Below are positions 25,757 to 35,593 of a stretch of DNA of 64,000 bases, piece after piece. The notes under the pieces were generated by a model. That model did not search any database and was not told the DNA's origin. It saw only the letters and a program-made list of their open reading frames with translations. The translations under genes and the position numbers were made by a program. Within the stretch, counting starts at the first letter, position 1; the number at the start of each line of letters is the position of its first letter. Origin of the DNA: Gordonia lacunae (GTDB taxonomy: Bacteria; Actinomycetota; Actinomycetes; Mycobacteriales; Mycobacteriaceae); contig NZ_NGFO01000014.1 of assembly GCF_002149015.1 (NCBI RefSeq), positions 62,001 to 126,000 of the forward strand, read 5' to 3'.

Positions 25757-28700
25757 TTACTCGCCGAAGGCCTCGTCGAGGATCTCCTGCTGCTCGACCG
25801 CGTGGACCTTGCTCGATCCCGAGGACGGTGCGGACATCGCACGGCGCGACACCCGGCGTAGTCCGCCGAGCACGTCCGGCAGCACCTCGGGCAGCCAGAG
25901 ACCGAGGAACGGCCACGGGCCCTGGTTGGCGGGTTCTTCCTGAACCCAACGGAATTCGCTCGCGTTGCCGTACTGCTCGAGCGTCTTGCGGAGCCGGCGG
26001 TGCGGAACCGGGTAGAGCTGCTCGATGCGCACGACGGCGATGTCCTCGCGCTTCTCCTTGTCGCGGCGGGCGGCCAGCTCGTAGTAGAGCTTGCCGCTCA
26101 CCAGCAGGACGCGGTTGACCTTGCTGCGGTCGGCGCCGTCCTTCTCGAAGTGCGGATCGTCGATCACCGAGCGGAACTTGTCCTCGGTGAAGTCCTCGAC
26201 CGGGCTCACCGCGGCCTTGTTGCGCAGCATCGACTTCGGAGTGAAGACGATCAGCGGGCGGCTGATGCCGTCGAGCACGTGGCGGCGCAACAGATGGAAG
26301 TAGCTCGCCGGCGTCGACGGCAGGGCCACCGTCATCGAACCCTCGGCACACAGCTGCAGGAACCGCTCGATGCGGCCCGAGGTGTGGTCGGGTCCCTGGC
26401 CCTCGTGTCCGTGCGGCAGCAGCAGCACGACGTCGGAGAGCTGGCCCCACTTGGCCTCACCCGACGAGATGAACTCGTCGATGATGGACTGCGCGCCGTT
26501 GACGAAGTCGCCGAACTGCGCTTCCCAGACCACGAGAGCGTCCGGGTTGCCGACCGAGTAGCCGTATTCGAACCCGACGACCGCGAACTCCGAGAGCGGG
26601 GAGTCGTAGACCATGAACCGGCCGCCGTTGCTCTCCTCGTCCGCGGGCTGCAGATGGTTGAGCGGGGTGTACTCCGAGCCGGAGCTGCGGTCGATGAGCA
26701 CCGAGTGACGCTGGGTGAACGTACCGCGACGCGAATCCTGGCCGGACAGACGCACGGTGCGTCCCTCCATGACCAGTGATCCGAACGCCAGCAACTCGGC
26801 GAACGCCCAGTCGATGTTGCCCTTGCGTGCAGCCTCGGCCCGACGCTCCAGGACCGGCTTCACGCGCGGGTGCGGGGTGAAGCCGTCGGGGACGTTGACG
26901 AAGGCATCGCCGATGAGCTCGAGCGTCTTGCTGTCGACCGCGGTCACCAGCTTCGTCGGCAGCGTCTGGTCGGACTCGACGGACGGCGACGGCTCGACAC
27001 TGAACTTCTCGAGTTCCTTGACCTCGTTGAAGACGCGCTCGAGCTGACCCTGATAGTCGCGCAGTGCGTCCTCGGCCTCCTTGGTCGAGATGTCACCGCG
27101 GCCGATCAGGGCTTCGGTGTAGCTCTTGCGGACGCCGCGCTTGGTGTCGATCACCTCGTACATCGCCGGCTGCGTCATCGAGGGGTCGTCGCCCTCGTTG
27201 TGACCGCGGCGGCGGAAGCACACGAGGTCGATGACGACGTCCTTGCTGTACGCCTGGCGGTAGTCCACGGCGAGCTTGGCGGCCCAGACACAGGCCTCGG
27301 GGTCGTCGCTGTTGACGTGGAAGATCGGCGCACCGATCATCTTCGCCACGTCGGTGCAGTATTCGGTCGACCGCGAGTGCTCGGGTGCGGTGGTGAAGCC
27401 GACCTGGTTGTTCACCACGATGTGCACGGTGCCGCCGGTGCGGTAGCCGGGCAGCATCGCCATGTTGAGCGTCTCGGCGACCACTCCCTGGCCGGCGAAT
27501 GCGGCATCGCCGTGCAGCATCAGCGGCAGGATCGGGAACCGATCGTCGTCGTCCATGAGGTCCTGCTTGGCGCGCACCAGACCCTCGAGCACGGGGTCGA
27601 CGGCCTCGAGGTGACTCGGGTTGGCCGTGAGCGACACGTTGATCTCGTTGTCGCCGAACATCTGGTAGTACTTGCCCTCGGCGCCGAGGTGGTACTTCAC
27701 GTCGCCCGACCCGTGCGCCTGCGACGGGTTCAGGTTGCCCTCGAACTCGGTGAAGATCTTCGAGTACGGCTTGCCGACGATGTTGGCGAGCACGTTCAGG
27801 CGGCCGCGGTGCGGCATGCCGATGACGACCTCCGAGAGGTTGTGCTCGGCGCTCTGGTCGATCACCGCGTCCATCATCGGGATGACCGACTCGGCGCCCT
27901 CGAGCGAGAAACGCTTCTGCCCGACGTACTTGGTCTGCAGGAACGTCTCGAACGCCTCGGCGGCGTTGAGCTTGCTCAGGATGTACTTCTGCTCGCCGAC
28001 CGGCGGCTTGACGTGCTTGATCTCGACACGTTCCTGCAGCCACTTCTGCTGCTCGGGCTCGAGGATGTGGGTGTACTCGACACCGACGTGCCGGCAGTAC
28101 GCGTCGCGCAGGATGGACAGCACGTCCCGCAGCTTCATCTTCTCCTGGCCGTGGAACCCACCGACCTTGAAGCTGCGGTCGAGGTCCCAGAGGGTCAGAC
28201 CGTAGTTCTGGATGTCGAGATCGGGATGGCTGCTGCGCGCATCGCTGTCCATCATGAGCGGATCGATGTCGGCCATCAGGTGTCCGCGGCTGCGGTAGGC
28301 CGCGATCAGCTCGAGGACCCGGGTGCTCTTGTCGACGAGGCCTGCGGGCAGGTCGCGACGCCAGCGGATCGGCTCGTACGGCACATGGAACGCGGTGAAG
28401 ATCTCGTCGTAGAACGCGTCGTTGATCAGGAGTTCGTGGATCGTGCGCAGGAAGTCTCCCGACTCCGCGCCCTGGATGATCCGGTGATCGTAGGTCGACG
28501 TGAGGGTCATGAGCTTGCCGACGCCGAGCTCGGCGATCTGCTCCTCGCTCGCGCCCTGGAACTCGGCCGGGTACTCCATCGCGCCGGCGCCGATGATCGC
28601 GCCCTGGCCCTTCATCAGTCGCGGGACCGAGTGCACGGTGCCGATGGTGCCCGGGTTGGTCAGCGAGATGGTGACGCCGGAGAAGTCGTCGGCGCCGAGC

Positions 28701-29623
28701 TTGCCGTCACGGGCGCGGCGGACGATGTCCTGGTAAGCCGTGTAGAACTCGGCGAAACCCATCGTCTCGCACTGCTTGATCGCGGCGACGACGAGCGTGC
28801 GGTTGCCGTCCTTGCCGACGAGGTCGATGGCCAGACCGAGGTTGGTGTGCGCGGGCGTGACGACGTTGGGCTTCCCGTCGATCTCGGCGAAGTGCCGGTT
28901 CATGTTCGGGAACGCCTTGATGGCCTGCACGATCGCGTAACCCAGGATGTGGGTGAAGCTGATCTTGCCGCCGCGGGTGCGCGCGAGGTGGTTGTTGACG
29001 ACGATCCGGTTGTCGATCATCGCCTTGGCGGGCACGGCCCGGACACTGGTGGCCGTCGGGATCTCCAACGACAGCGCCATGTTCTTCGCGATGGCCGCGG
29101 CGGGACCGCGCAGCACCTTGTTGCCATCGGCGTTCTCGGACTTCTGGCCCTCGGACTTCCCGGCGTCGGCCGCGCTCGCCTTACCCGCCTCCGGCTTGGT
29201 GGGCTTGGGCTGCGATCGCGCCGAACCGTCGCGACTGGCGACGCTGTGGCCGGATGCGGCCTTCGTCGCGGTGGACTCCTTGGCGGGGGCGGGCTTGCGC
29301 GGCGCGGTCCGGGCGGGCGTCTGATCCAGGGTGACCTGCTTGCGAGGTGCGGCCTCGGTGGACGCGCTGCGCGCGGACCCGTTGGTCGACGAACTCGACG
29401 TCGAGGACGAGGTGGTGGTGGAAGTCGTTGTGGCGGAGGACTTTGCGGAATTCGAGGGCGGTGAGGCGGCCGCGGCGGAGCCGCCGTTGTCGCCGGGCTC
29501 GTAGTTCTTCAGTAGTTCGTGCCAACTCGGGTCGACCGAGTTCGGGTCTTCTTTGTACTGCTGGTACATTTCCTCGACCAGCCACGTGTTCTGTCCGAAG
29601 TCTGAAATCGAACTGCTGCTCAC
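25757..29623 (-). CDS. kgd: Multifunctional 2-oxoglutarate dehydrogenase E1/E2-like (Kgd/OdhA type)
   Basis: A 1288-residue actinobacterial fusion enzyme of the TCA cycle. An N-terminal helix ([19 protein letters not shown]) is followed by a Ser/Thr/Ala-rich linker (about residues 45-165), an E2-type acyltransferase domain (about 170-420, ending in [15 protein letters not shown]), then a thiamine-diphosphate E1 domain with [25 protein letters not shown] and HNEGDDPS. It decarboxylates 2-oxoglutarate and passes succinyl groups to lipoamide or performs carboligation. No N-terminal lipoyl domain is present, as in OdhA. GTG 29623 is preferred over TTG 29641 because the encoded N-terminus then matches M. 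tuberculosis Kgd. Confidence 0.96.
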   Translation of the reverse strand: MSSSSISDFGQNTWLVEEMYQQYKEDPNSVDPSWHELLKNYEPGDNGGSAAAASPPSNSAKSSATTTSTTTSSSTSSSSTNGSARSASTEAAPRKQVTLDQTPARTAPRKPAPAKESTATKAASGHSVASRDGSARSQPKPTKPEAGKASAADAGKSEGQKSENADGNKVLRGPAAAIAKNMALSLEIPTATSVRAVPAKAMIDNRIVVNNHLARTRGGKISFTHILGYAIVQAIKAFPNMNRHFAEIDGKPNVVTPAHTNLGLAIDLVGKDGNRTLVVAAIKQCETMGFAEFYTAYQDIVRRARDGKLGADDFSGVTISLTNPGTIGTVHSVPRLMKGQGAIIGAGAMEYPAEFQGASEEQIAELGVGKLMTLTSTYDHRIIQGAESGDFLRTIHELLINDAFYDEIFTAFHVPYEPIRWRRDLPAGLVDKSTRVLELIAAYRSRGHLMADIDPLMMDSDARSSHPDLDIQNYGLTLWDLDRSFKVGGFHGQEKMKLRDVLSILRDAYCRHVGVEYTHILEPEQQKWLQERVEIKHVKPPVGEQKYILSKLNAAEAFETFLQTKYVGQKRFSLEGAESVIPMMDAVIDQSAEHNLSEVVIGMPHRGRLNVLANIVGKPYSKIFTEFEGNLNPSQAHGSGDVKYHLGAEGKYYQMFGDNEINVSLTANPSHLEAVDPVLEGLVRAKQDLMDDDDRFPILPLMLHGDAAFAGQGVVAETLNMAMLPGYRTGGTVHIVVNNQVGFTTAPEHSRSTEYCTDVAKMIGAPIFHVNSDDPEACVWAAKLAVDYRQAYSKDVVIDLVCFRRRGHNEGDDPSMTQPAMYEVIDTKRGVRKSYTEALIGRGDISTKEAEDALRDYQGQLERVFNEVKELEKFSVEPSPSVESDQTLPTKLVTAVDSKTLELIGDAFVNVPDGFTPHPRVKPVLERRAEAARKGNIDWAFAELLAFGSLVMEGRTVRLSGQDSRRGTFTQRHSVLIDRSSGSEYTPLNHLQPADEESNGGRFMVYDSPLSEFAVVGFEYGYSVGNPDALVVWEAQFGDFVNGAQSIIDEFISSGEAKWGQLSDVVLLLPHGHEGQGPDHTSGRIERFLQLCAEGSMTVALPSTPASYFHLLRRHVLDGISRPLIVFTPKSMLRNKAAVSPVEDFTEDKFRSVIDDPHFEKDGADRSKVNRVLLVSGKLYYELAARRDKEKREDIAVVRIEQLYPVPHRRLRKTLEQYGNASEFRWVQEEPANQGPWPFLGLWLPEVLPDVLGGLRRVSRRAMSAPSSGSSKVHAVEQQEILDEAFGE

Positions 29624-29752
29624 AGCGGTATCTCGCCTCAATTCCCTGAAGGTGCCGGGTTCTCTGCCACGCGTCGTCTCTTGTGGAGACTATCGGTGAA
29701 CCACCTGACGATGCTACGCGTCGTCGACTCGCTCGCGCTGACCGACCTGTTA

Positions 29753-32700
29753 CTACCGAGTCAGTTCCGAGGCGGCCCTCGTGACCGTCGTGGCGGCGGT
29801 CCGTGCGCTGGTCGGAGCGGGTGGATCGTTGTCGGGCACCGCCGGCTCGTCGGGATCGACACCGGCATCCCAGAAGCCGCGGTACCTCTCTCCCAACGCG
29901 AGCAACTCCTCGTGTGTTCCGAGCTCGACGATCCGCCCGCCGTCGACCACCGCGATGGCATCGGCGCGGGCGGCGGTCGCCAGCCGGTGCGCGACGATCA
30001 CCGACGTGCGGTGCCGGGTGACCGCGCGACCGGCGGCGAGCACCTGCGCCTCGGTCGCCTGATCGAGGGTCGCGGTCGCCTCGTCGAGCAGGAGCAGGTC
30101 GGGTTCGACGAGTTCGGCTCGCGCCAGCGCGATGAGCTGGCGCTGTCCCGAACTCAGTCCCTGTCCGCGCTCGCCGATCGGGTGATTCATCCGACCGGGG
30201 AGCGCGGCGATCATGCGCAGCGCGCCGACCGCGGCCGCGGCGTCGACGATCGCGGCGCGATCGGCACCGGGCCGGCCGTAGGCGATGTTCTCGGCGACCG
30301 TGCCGGTGAACAGGTGCGGCTCCTGCGGGACGAGACCGAGTCGCCGCCGGTATCCGGCGAGGTCGTAGTCGCCGATGTCGGTGCCGTCGACGACGACGCG
30401 GCCGGTGGTCGGATCGTAGAAGCGGGCCAGGAGTTTGACGATGGTGGACTTGCCGGCGCCCGTCCGGCCGACGAGTGCCAGCGACGATCCGGCCGGGATG
30501 TGCAGGTCGACCCCGGTCAGCGCGTCCGTCGAGGAGCCCTGATAGCGGAACCCCACCCGCTCGAAGTCGACGACGCCGTCGAATCCGCCGTCCGGTGGGG
30601 ACAGGGCCCGCGCCGAGGTGCGCAACGAGCTCGGTGTGCGCAGCAGGTCGCCGATGCGCTTGAGACCCACCGCCGCCTGCTGGTAGCCGTCGAAGACCTG
30701 CGACAGCTGCTGGACCGGACCGAACAGCATCGTCAGGTAGAGGACGAAGGCGACCAGGGTGCCCGCCGAGAGCGACCCCGAGGCCACCTGACCGGCGCCG
30801 ACTCCGAGCGCGATCGCGGTGGCGATGTCGGACATGAGCTGGATCAGCGGGAAGTAGGCGGCGATCGCCCGCTGCGACACCATCCGCGCCTCGACCCACT
30901 CCGCCGAGCGCTGCGCGAACCGCGCCTGGGCACTGTCGGTGCGGAGGTAGGTCTGGGTGGTCTTGATGCCGGCGATGTTCTCCTGGAAGTCGGCGTTGAC
31001 GACACTGATCAGTTCGCGCGAGCGGGTGTACGCGCGACTCGCGACGCGCCGGAAGACGATCGTGGCGCCGATGAGCAACGGGAAGACGGGCAGCACCAGC
31101 AGCCCGAGCGCAGGACCGGTGACCAGCAACGCGACCCCGACGCCGACGAGGGTCAGGACCGCCACGATCGCCGAGGTGAGCCCCGTCTGCAGGAACGTCG
31201 ACAACGCATCGATGTCGGTCGTCATGCGGGTCATGATCCGACCCGAGAGCTCGCGCTCGTAGTAGTCGAGTCCGAGTCGCTGGATGTGGGCGTAGCTACG
31301 GATGCGCAGGCCGAACAGCACGCGTTCGCCGGCCCGGGTCGAGGTGATGGTCATCGACTTCGCGGCGATCCAGCCGATGGCGACCAGCGTGACGCCGCCG
31401 AGCGCTGCCCACAGCAGTGTCGACCGTTCGGTGTGGCCCGTCGCATCGATGACCGCCCGCGCGATGCTCGGGAAGGCCAGACCGACGAGTGTGTCGACCG
31501 CGATGGCGAGCAGCGCGGCGGCGAGCAGCCATCGAACCGGTGCGAGGAGGCCGCGCAGGGTGAAGACCGGGTTTTCGCGTCGAGCGGCGTCGACGTCGAC
31601 CTCGGGACGCTCCGCCGCAGGCGGGAGGGCGTCCACGGACGCCTGGAGTTCGGGGGTGGCCGGCATGGAACCGAGTGCGCTGGCGACGCCACCGCCGCGA
31701 CCGGTTCGCGAGCCCGCCCCGGCCGCGGGCGACGTTCGTGCCGAGGCGTCGACGGAATCGGATTCGATTGTCGGCCAGAGGTTCTCGATATCGGACTCGG
31801 TCGGGCCGCGCAGCGGCGGCGCGGTGTCGACGACCGCGGCCCCACCGGGTGTTCCGGCGGGGCTCGCAGTGCTCGACATCAGTTCACGGAAGCGCGGCGA
31901 GGTCGCCTCGAGTTCGGCGAGCGTGCCCAGTGCCGTGATCCGGCCGTCGTCGAGCACGGCGACGCGGTCGGCGAGGACGAGCGTCGACCGACGATGGGCG
32001 AGGACCAGCATCGTGGCCCGTCGGGTCCGCAGTCCGCCCAGGATGCGGGACTCGGTGGTCGCGTCGACCGCGGACGTCGCGTCGTCGAGCACGAGGATGC
32101 GGGGATCGGCGAAGAGCGCGCGCGCCAGTGCGATGCGCTGGCGCTGACCGCCCGACAGGGTGAGCCCGCGCTCACCGATGACGGTGTCGTACCCGTCGGG
32201 CAGCGCGTCGATGAACTCGGCGGCGTCGGCGGCCGCGGCCGCCGCCCGCACCCGGTCGGCGGCATTCGGTGCGGTCGCGGCCGGGCCCATCGCGATGTTG
32301 GCGGTGATGGTGTCCGAGAACAGGAACGGCTCGTCGAAGACCACGGCGACGGCGCGGTGCAGGGCCTCGGGCGCCAGGTCGTCGATCCGGTGGCGGGGGC
32401 GGTCCGCGTCGGCTCCGGTGCTCTGGCCGAGCAGCGAGATCGTCCCGGTGTCGGGTCGTTCGAACCTGCTGACCAGATCGGCGATGGTCGACTTCCCGGA
32501 GCCGGGGGGACCCACGATCGCCACGCATTCGCCCGGTTCGATCCGGAGGTCGATCCCGGACAGCACTGCGGGCGGGTCGTCGGCGTCGTGCGTGTGGTGG
32601 GCGAACCCCACTCCCGCCAGTTCGACGCCGAGGGGGCCGTCGGGGAGTGAGCCGGTCGCCGTGTCGCCCGGATCGTGGGGGTGGTCGATGACGTCGTAGA

Positions 32701-33667
32701 CGCGCTCGACCGCGGCACGTGCGAGTTGTGCGTTGACGATGAGGTTCGTCAGCAGCCGCGCGATACCCGTCATCGTGGCGACGTAGGTGCTGAACGCGAG
32801 GAAGGCGCCCGCGGTGATCGCGCCGGTCATCGTGAGATAGCCACCCACCACGATCACCCCGACCATGCCCAGCTGCGGGATCGCGGCGAGCGTCGGGGCG
32901 AACCGCGAGTTGATCCGCGCGGCCCGCAGTCGGCGCGCGAACACCGTCCGGCAGCGGGTGACGAGGTCGTCGACGGCGCGCTCCTCCTGCCCGAAGCCCT
33001 TCACGACCCGGACGCCGGTGACGGTCTCCTCCACGTGCTGGGCGACGTCGGCGGCCGACTGCTGGGCCGACCATGTCGCGGCGAACAGGCGACGCCGCGT
33101 CCGCCACACCTCGACGGCGATCAACGGGACGATCAGCAGCGCCACACCGGTCAGGAGCGGTGACAGATAGGCCATGATCGCCAGGGCCACGACCATCTGC
33201 ACGGCGGCGCCCAGGGACAACGGTGCCATGGCGAGCAGGCTCTGCACGACCTGGATGTCGGTGATGGACCGGGACACGATCTGCCCGGTGCGGATCTGGT
33301 GCTGGCTGCGACCGTCGAGGTGCAGCAGGGTGTCGAGCAGCCGCAGTCGCAGTGAGTTCTGCACGCTCACCGCCAGTCGCCCGGCGAACACCCGCCGGCC
33401 CAGATGGCAGGCGTAGCGCACCACGGCGAAGGCGACCAGCGCGACGATGACGGTGCGCAGGGACAGGCCGTCGTCGACGACGCCGGTGGCATGGTCGACC
33501 GCCGCCTTGGTCAGCAACGGCATGAGCACGTCGACCCCGACCGCGATCAGGGTGACGGTCATCGTGATCACCACGACGCGCCGGTATCGCCACGATTCGC
33601 CGACGAGCCGGCGAATCCAACCGGGCGCGGGCGCGGGCGGAGTGGGCAGTGGAGGTGCCGTGATCAC
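29753..33667 (-). CDS. Single-chain double ABC exporter (Rv0194-like multidrug efflux)
   Basis: A 1304-residue protein with two complete TM-NBD halves. The N-half has six TM helices, then Walker A GPPGSGKST, signature LSGGQRQR and Walker B ILVLDDATSAVD, where Asp replaces the catalytic Glu. The C-half has its own TM domain, Walker A GRTGAGKST, a variant signature LSSGQRQ and canonical LLLLDEATATLD. The halves therefore form one degenerate and one canonical ATP site, as in heterodimeric exporters. An acidic Ser/Pro-rich linker (about residues 590-690) joins them. M. tuberculosis Rv0194 has this layout and effluxes several drugs. The GTG start overlaps the upstream gene stop (GTGA). Confidence 0.9.
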   Translation of the reverse strand: MITAPPLPTPPAPAPGWIRRLVGESWRYRRVVVITMTVTLIAVGVDVLMPLLTKAAVDHATGVVDDGLSLRTVIVALVAFAVVRYACHLGRRVFAGRLAVSVQNSLRLRLLDTLLHLDGRSQHQIRTGQIVSRSITDIQVVQSLLAMAPLSLGAAVQMVVALAIMAYLSPLLTGVALLIVPLIAVEVWRTRRRLFAATWSAQQSAADVAQHVEETVTGVRVVKGFGQEERAVDDLVTRCRTVFARRLRAARINSRFAPTLAAIPQLGMVGVIVVGGYLTMTGAITAGAFLAFSTYVATMTGIARLLTNLIVNAQLARAAVERVYDVIDHPHDPGDTATGSLPDGPLGVELAGVGFAHHTHDADDPPAVLSGIDLRIEPGECVAIVGPPGSGKSTIADLVSRFERPDTGTISLLGQSTGADADRPRHRIDDLAPEALHRAVAVVFDEPFLFSDTITANIAMGPAATAPNAADRVRAAAAAADAAEFIDALPDGYDTVIGERGLTLSGGQRQRIALARALFADPRILVLDDATSAVDATTESRILGGLRTRRATMLVLAHRRSTLVLADRVAVLDDGRITALGTLAELEATSPRFRELMSSTASPAGTPGGAAVVDTAPPLRGPTESDIENLWPTIESDSVDASARTSPAAGAGSRTGRGGGVASALGSMPATPELQASVDALPPAAERPEVDVDAARRENPVFTLRGLLAPVRWLLAAALLAIAVDTLVGLAFPSIARAVIDATGHTERSTLLWAALGGVTLVAIGWIAAKSMTITSTRAGERVLFGLRIRSYAHIQRLGLDYYERELSGRIMTRMTTDIDALSTFLQTGLTSAIVAVLTLVGVGVALLVTGPALGLLVLPVFPLLIGATIVFRRVASRAYTRSRELISVVNADFQENIAGIKTTQTYLRTDSAQARFAQRSAEWVEARMVSQRAIAAYFPLIQLMSDIATAIALGVGAGQVASGSLSAGTLVAFVLYLTMLFGPVQQLSQVFDGYQQAAVGLKRIGDLLRTPSSLRTSARALSPPDGGFDGVVDFERVGFRYQGSSTDALTGVDLHIPAGSSLALVGRTGAGKSTIVKLLARFYDPTTGRVVVDGTDIGDYDLAGYRRRLGLVPQEPHLFTGTVAENIAYGRPGADRAAIVDAAAAVGALRMIAALPGRMNHPIGERGQGLSSGQRQLIALARAELVEPDLLLLDEATATLDQATEAQVLAAGRAVTRHRTSVIVAHRLATAARADAIAVVDGGRIVELGTHEELLALGERYRGFWDAGVDPDEPAVPDNDPPAPTSARTAATTVTRAASELTR

Positions 33668-34422
33668 CAGGAACCGGGCGGGAGCGGATCCGGGGTGGGT
33701 GACTCGGTGAAGTCGACATCGATGACCCACGCCCGCGGAGCCGGTCCGAAGGCCGCTCGGGCGTTGTGCACCACCTTGCGGCCGAGGGCGCGACTGCCCG
33801 CCCCGCCGATGACCGCGCCGATCCCCGCGGGCATCAGCTTGCCGAAGATCAGCGGCGCCCGGCGGATCGCGTACTTGCGGACGAGTTTGTTCACCAGGGT
33901 CTTGTTCAGCTTGGTGATCGCCCCGGACGGCAGAGCGGCGCCGCCGAGCCTGCGCAGGGCACCGCCGCCGGTGCCGACCACCCGCCCGAGCGCCAGCACA
34001 CCCTCTTCGCCCAGTGCGACGGTCATGACGAGTGCCTTGCGACGTTCGGACTCGTGCACCGGGATGCCGTGCACCTCGGCGATCGACAGCGCGAGCAACG
34101 CCGAGGCCTCGAGGAAGAAGGCCGTGTCCCCGGTCATCACGCCGAAGGCGGTCATCGTGCCGACTCCGGGCACCGCGGCGGCCGCGCCGACCGCTCCGCC
34201 GGAACCGGTGACCGCGTTCAGATAGCGCTTCTCGAGCCGCTCGATGATCTGCGCGGGGGAGTCGTCGGGGTACTTCCGCCGCAGCGAGTCCACGTACTTC
34301 TTCACCGCGGGCGCCTGCAGGCGCTGCGCCCGATCGAGGAGACCGCCGGTCACCTCGACGGCCTTGCCCGGCGGCGTGCGGCCCTTGTCCGTCGACAGCG
34401 GCTGTGTCGTCTTGTCCTTCAT
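33664..34422 (-). CDS. Hypothetical glycine-rich hydrophobic protein
   Basis: A 252-residue protein not assigned with confidence. Residues about 70-115 form two hydrophobic Gly/Ala-rich stretches (GGAVGAAAAVPGVGTMTAFG and FFLEASALLALSIAEVHGI), and residues about 195-220 a Gly-rich stretch (GIGAVIGGAGSRALGRK). The pattern resembles EcsC-type proteins, which are linked to ABC exporters, but the resemblance is weak. It is coupled by overlapping codons on both sides: ATGA with the reductase upstream and GTGA with the ABC exporter downstream. A role with the exporter or the membrane is therefore plausible. Confidence 0.6.
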   Translation of the reverse strand: MKDKTTQPLSTDKGRTPPGKAVEVTGGLLDRAQRLQAPAVKKYVDSLRRKYPDDSPAQIIERLEKRYLNAVTGSGGAVGAAAAVPGVGTMTAFGVMTGDTAFFLEASALLALSIAEVHGIPVHESERRKALVMTVALGEEGVLALGRVVGTGGGALRRLGGAALPSGAITKLNKTLVNKLVRKYAIRRAPLIFGKLMPAGIGAVIGGAGSRALGRKVVHNARAAFGPAPRAWVIDVDFTESPTPDPLPPGSW

Positions 34423-35474
34423 GACGCGGGTACCCAATCCTGTTCGGGCACGACCTCGGCGGGTCGTGGGGGGCCGGGGGGCGTGCCGTCGCCGAACGGC
34501 CGGCCGCCGAGGTCGGCACGATGGTGTTCGGTGAGCCAGCCACGCAGATCCGGACCCTTGGGCACGATCTGGGTGGGGTTCACATCGGTGTGGACGATGT
34601 AGTAGTGCTGCTTGATCTGCGTGAAATCGGTGGTGTCGCCGAAGCCGGGCGTCTGGAACAGGTCGCGGGCATAGGCCCACAGGACCGGCATCTCGCTCAG
34701 CTTGCTGCGATTGCATTTGAAGTGACCGTGGTAGACCGCGTCGAACCGCGCCAGGGTGGTGAACAGACGCACATCGGCCTCGGTGATGGTGTCGCCGACG
34801 AGGTAGCGCTGCGTCGACAGTCGGTCCGACAGCTCGTCGAGCTTGGCGAACAGGCGGTCGTAGGCCGCGTCGTAGGCCTCCTGGCTGCCGGCGAACCCGC
34901 AGCGGTACACGCCGTTGTTGACCTCGGTGTAGATGCCGTGACTCACCTCGTCGATCTCGTCGCGGAGGCGTTCCGGATAGAGCTCCGGTGCGCCGTCGCG
35001 GTGGAAGGCGGTCCATTCCAGGGAGAAGTCGATGGTGATCTGCGGGAAGTCGTTGGTGACGACCTCACCGGTCGGCACGTCGACGATCGCCGGCACGGTG
35101 ATCCCCTTCGGATAACCGGGAATCCGCTTCTCGTAGGCGTCCTTGAGCCGGGGGATCTGCAGGACCGGGTCCACTCCGCCGGGGTCGAGATCGAACGTCC
35201 AGGAGTTCTTGTCGTGCGTGGGGCCGCACAGTCCGAGCGAGATGGCGTCCTCGAGCCCGAGGAGCCGCCGGACGATCAGGGTCCGGTTGGCCCACGGGCA
35301 CGCGCGAGCGGCCACGAGCCGGTAGCGGCCCGCCTCGACCGGGTAGCCGTCCCGGCCGTCGGCGGTGATGCGGGTCTCGATGTACTTCGTGTCCCGGACG
35401 AACTCCTCGCCGGTCATCACGTACGAACCCTGTTCGTCCTCGGATGCGGTGCTCTGGTCGGACTCGGTGGTCAT
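34419..35474 (-). CDS. Xi-class glutathione S-transferase / S-thiolyl-hydroquinone reductase family
   Basis: A 351-residue protein of the ECM4/YqjG type. The N-terminal thioredoxin-fold domain carries the active-site RACPWANR motif (Cys-Pro-Trp, about residue 58), followed by LGLCGPTHDKNSWTFD and the SNF-like pocket residues VVTNDFPQIT. The C-terminal helical domain has LVGDTITEADVRLFTTLARFDAVY, matching the family. These enzymes remove glutathione from quinols; actinobacteria mostly use mycothiol, so the native thiol here is uncertain. The ATG at 35472-35474 is the start. It is first in a three-gene coupled operon that ends with the multidrug exporter. Confidence 0.88.
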   Translation of the reverse strand: MTTESDQSTASEDEQGSYVMTGEEFVRDTKYIETRITADGRDGYPVEAGRYRLVAARACPWANRTLIVRRLLGLEDAISLGLCGPTHDKNSWTFDLDPGGVDPVLQIPRLKDAYEKRIPGYPKGITVPAIVDVPTGEVVTNDFPQITIDFSLEWTAFHRDGAPELYPERLRDEIDEVSHGIYTEVNNGVYRCGFAGSQEAYDAAYDRLFAKLDELSDRLSTQRYLVGDTITEADVRLFTTLARFDAVYHGHFKCNRSKLSEMPVLWAYARDLFQTPGFGDTTDFTQIKQHYYIVHTDVNPTQIVPKGPDLRGWLTEHHRADLGGRPFGDGTPPGPPRPAEVVPEQDWVPAS

Positions 35475-35593
35475 GGGTTCCACAGTAATGATGTCCGGCG
35501 ACAATGACGTCCGGCGACTGACGAGCCCGGCCACGATCGAACCCCGCGATCGCGCGGGTCGGCGGCGAATCGGACAGGTCTAGCATCGGGGAA

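Noticed and set aside
26870-29464. Plus-strand 864-residue open frame opposite kgd
   Set aside because: It lies fully antisense to the well-matched Kgd protein and is Val/Asp/Leu/Arg-rich with no family features; a GC-rich shadow.
29681-32650. Plus-strand 989-residue open frame opposite the double ABC exporter
   Set aside because: It is antisense to two intact ABC modules, and its composition is dominated by Arg, Gly, Asp and Gln; a shadow frame.
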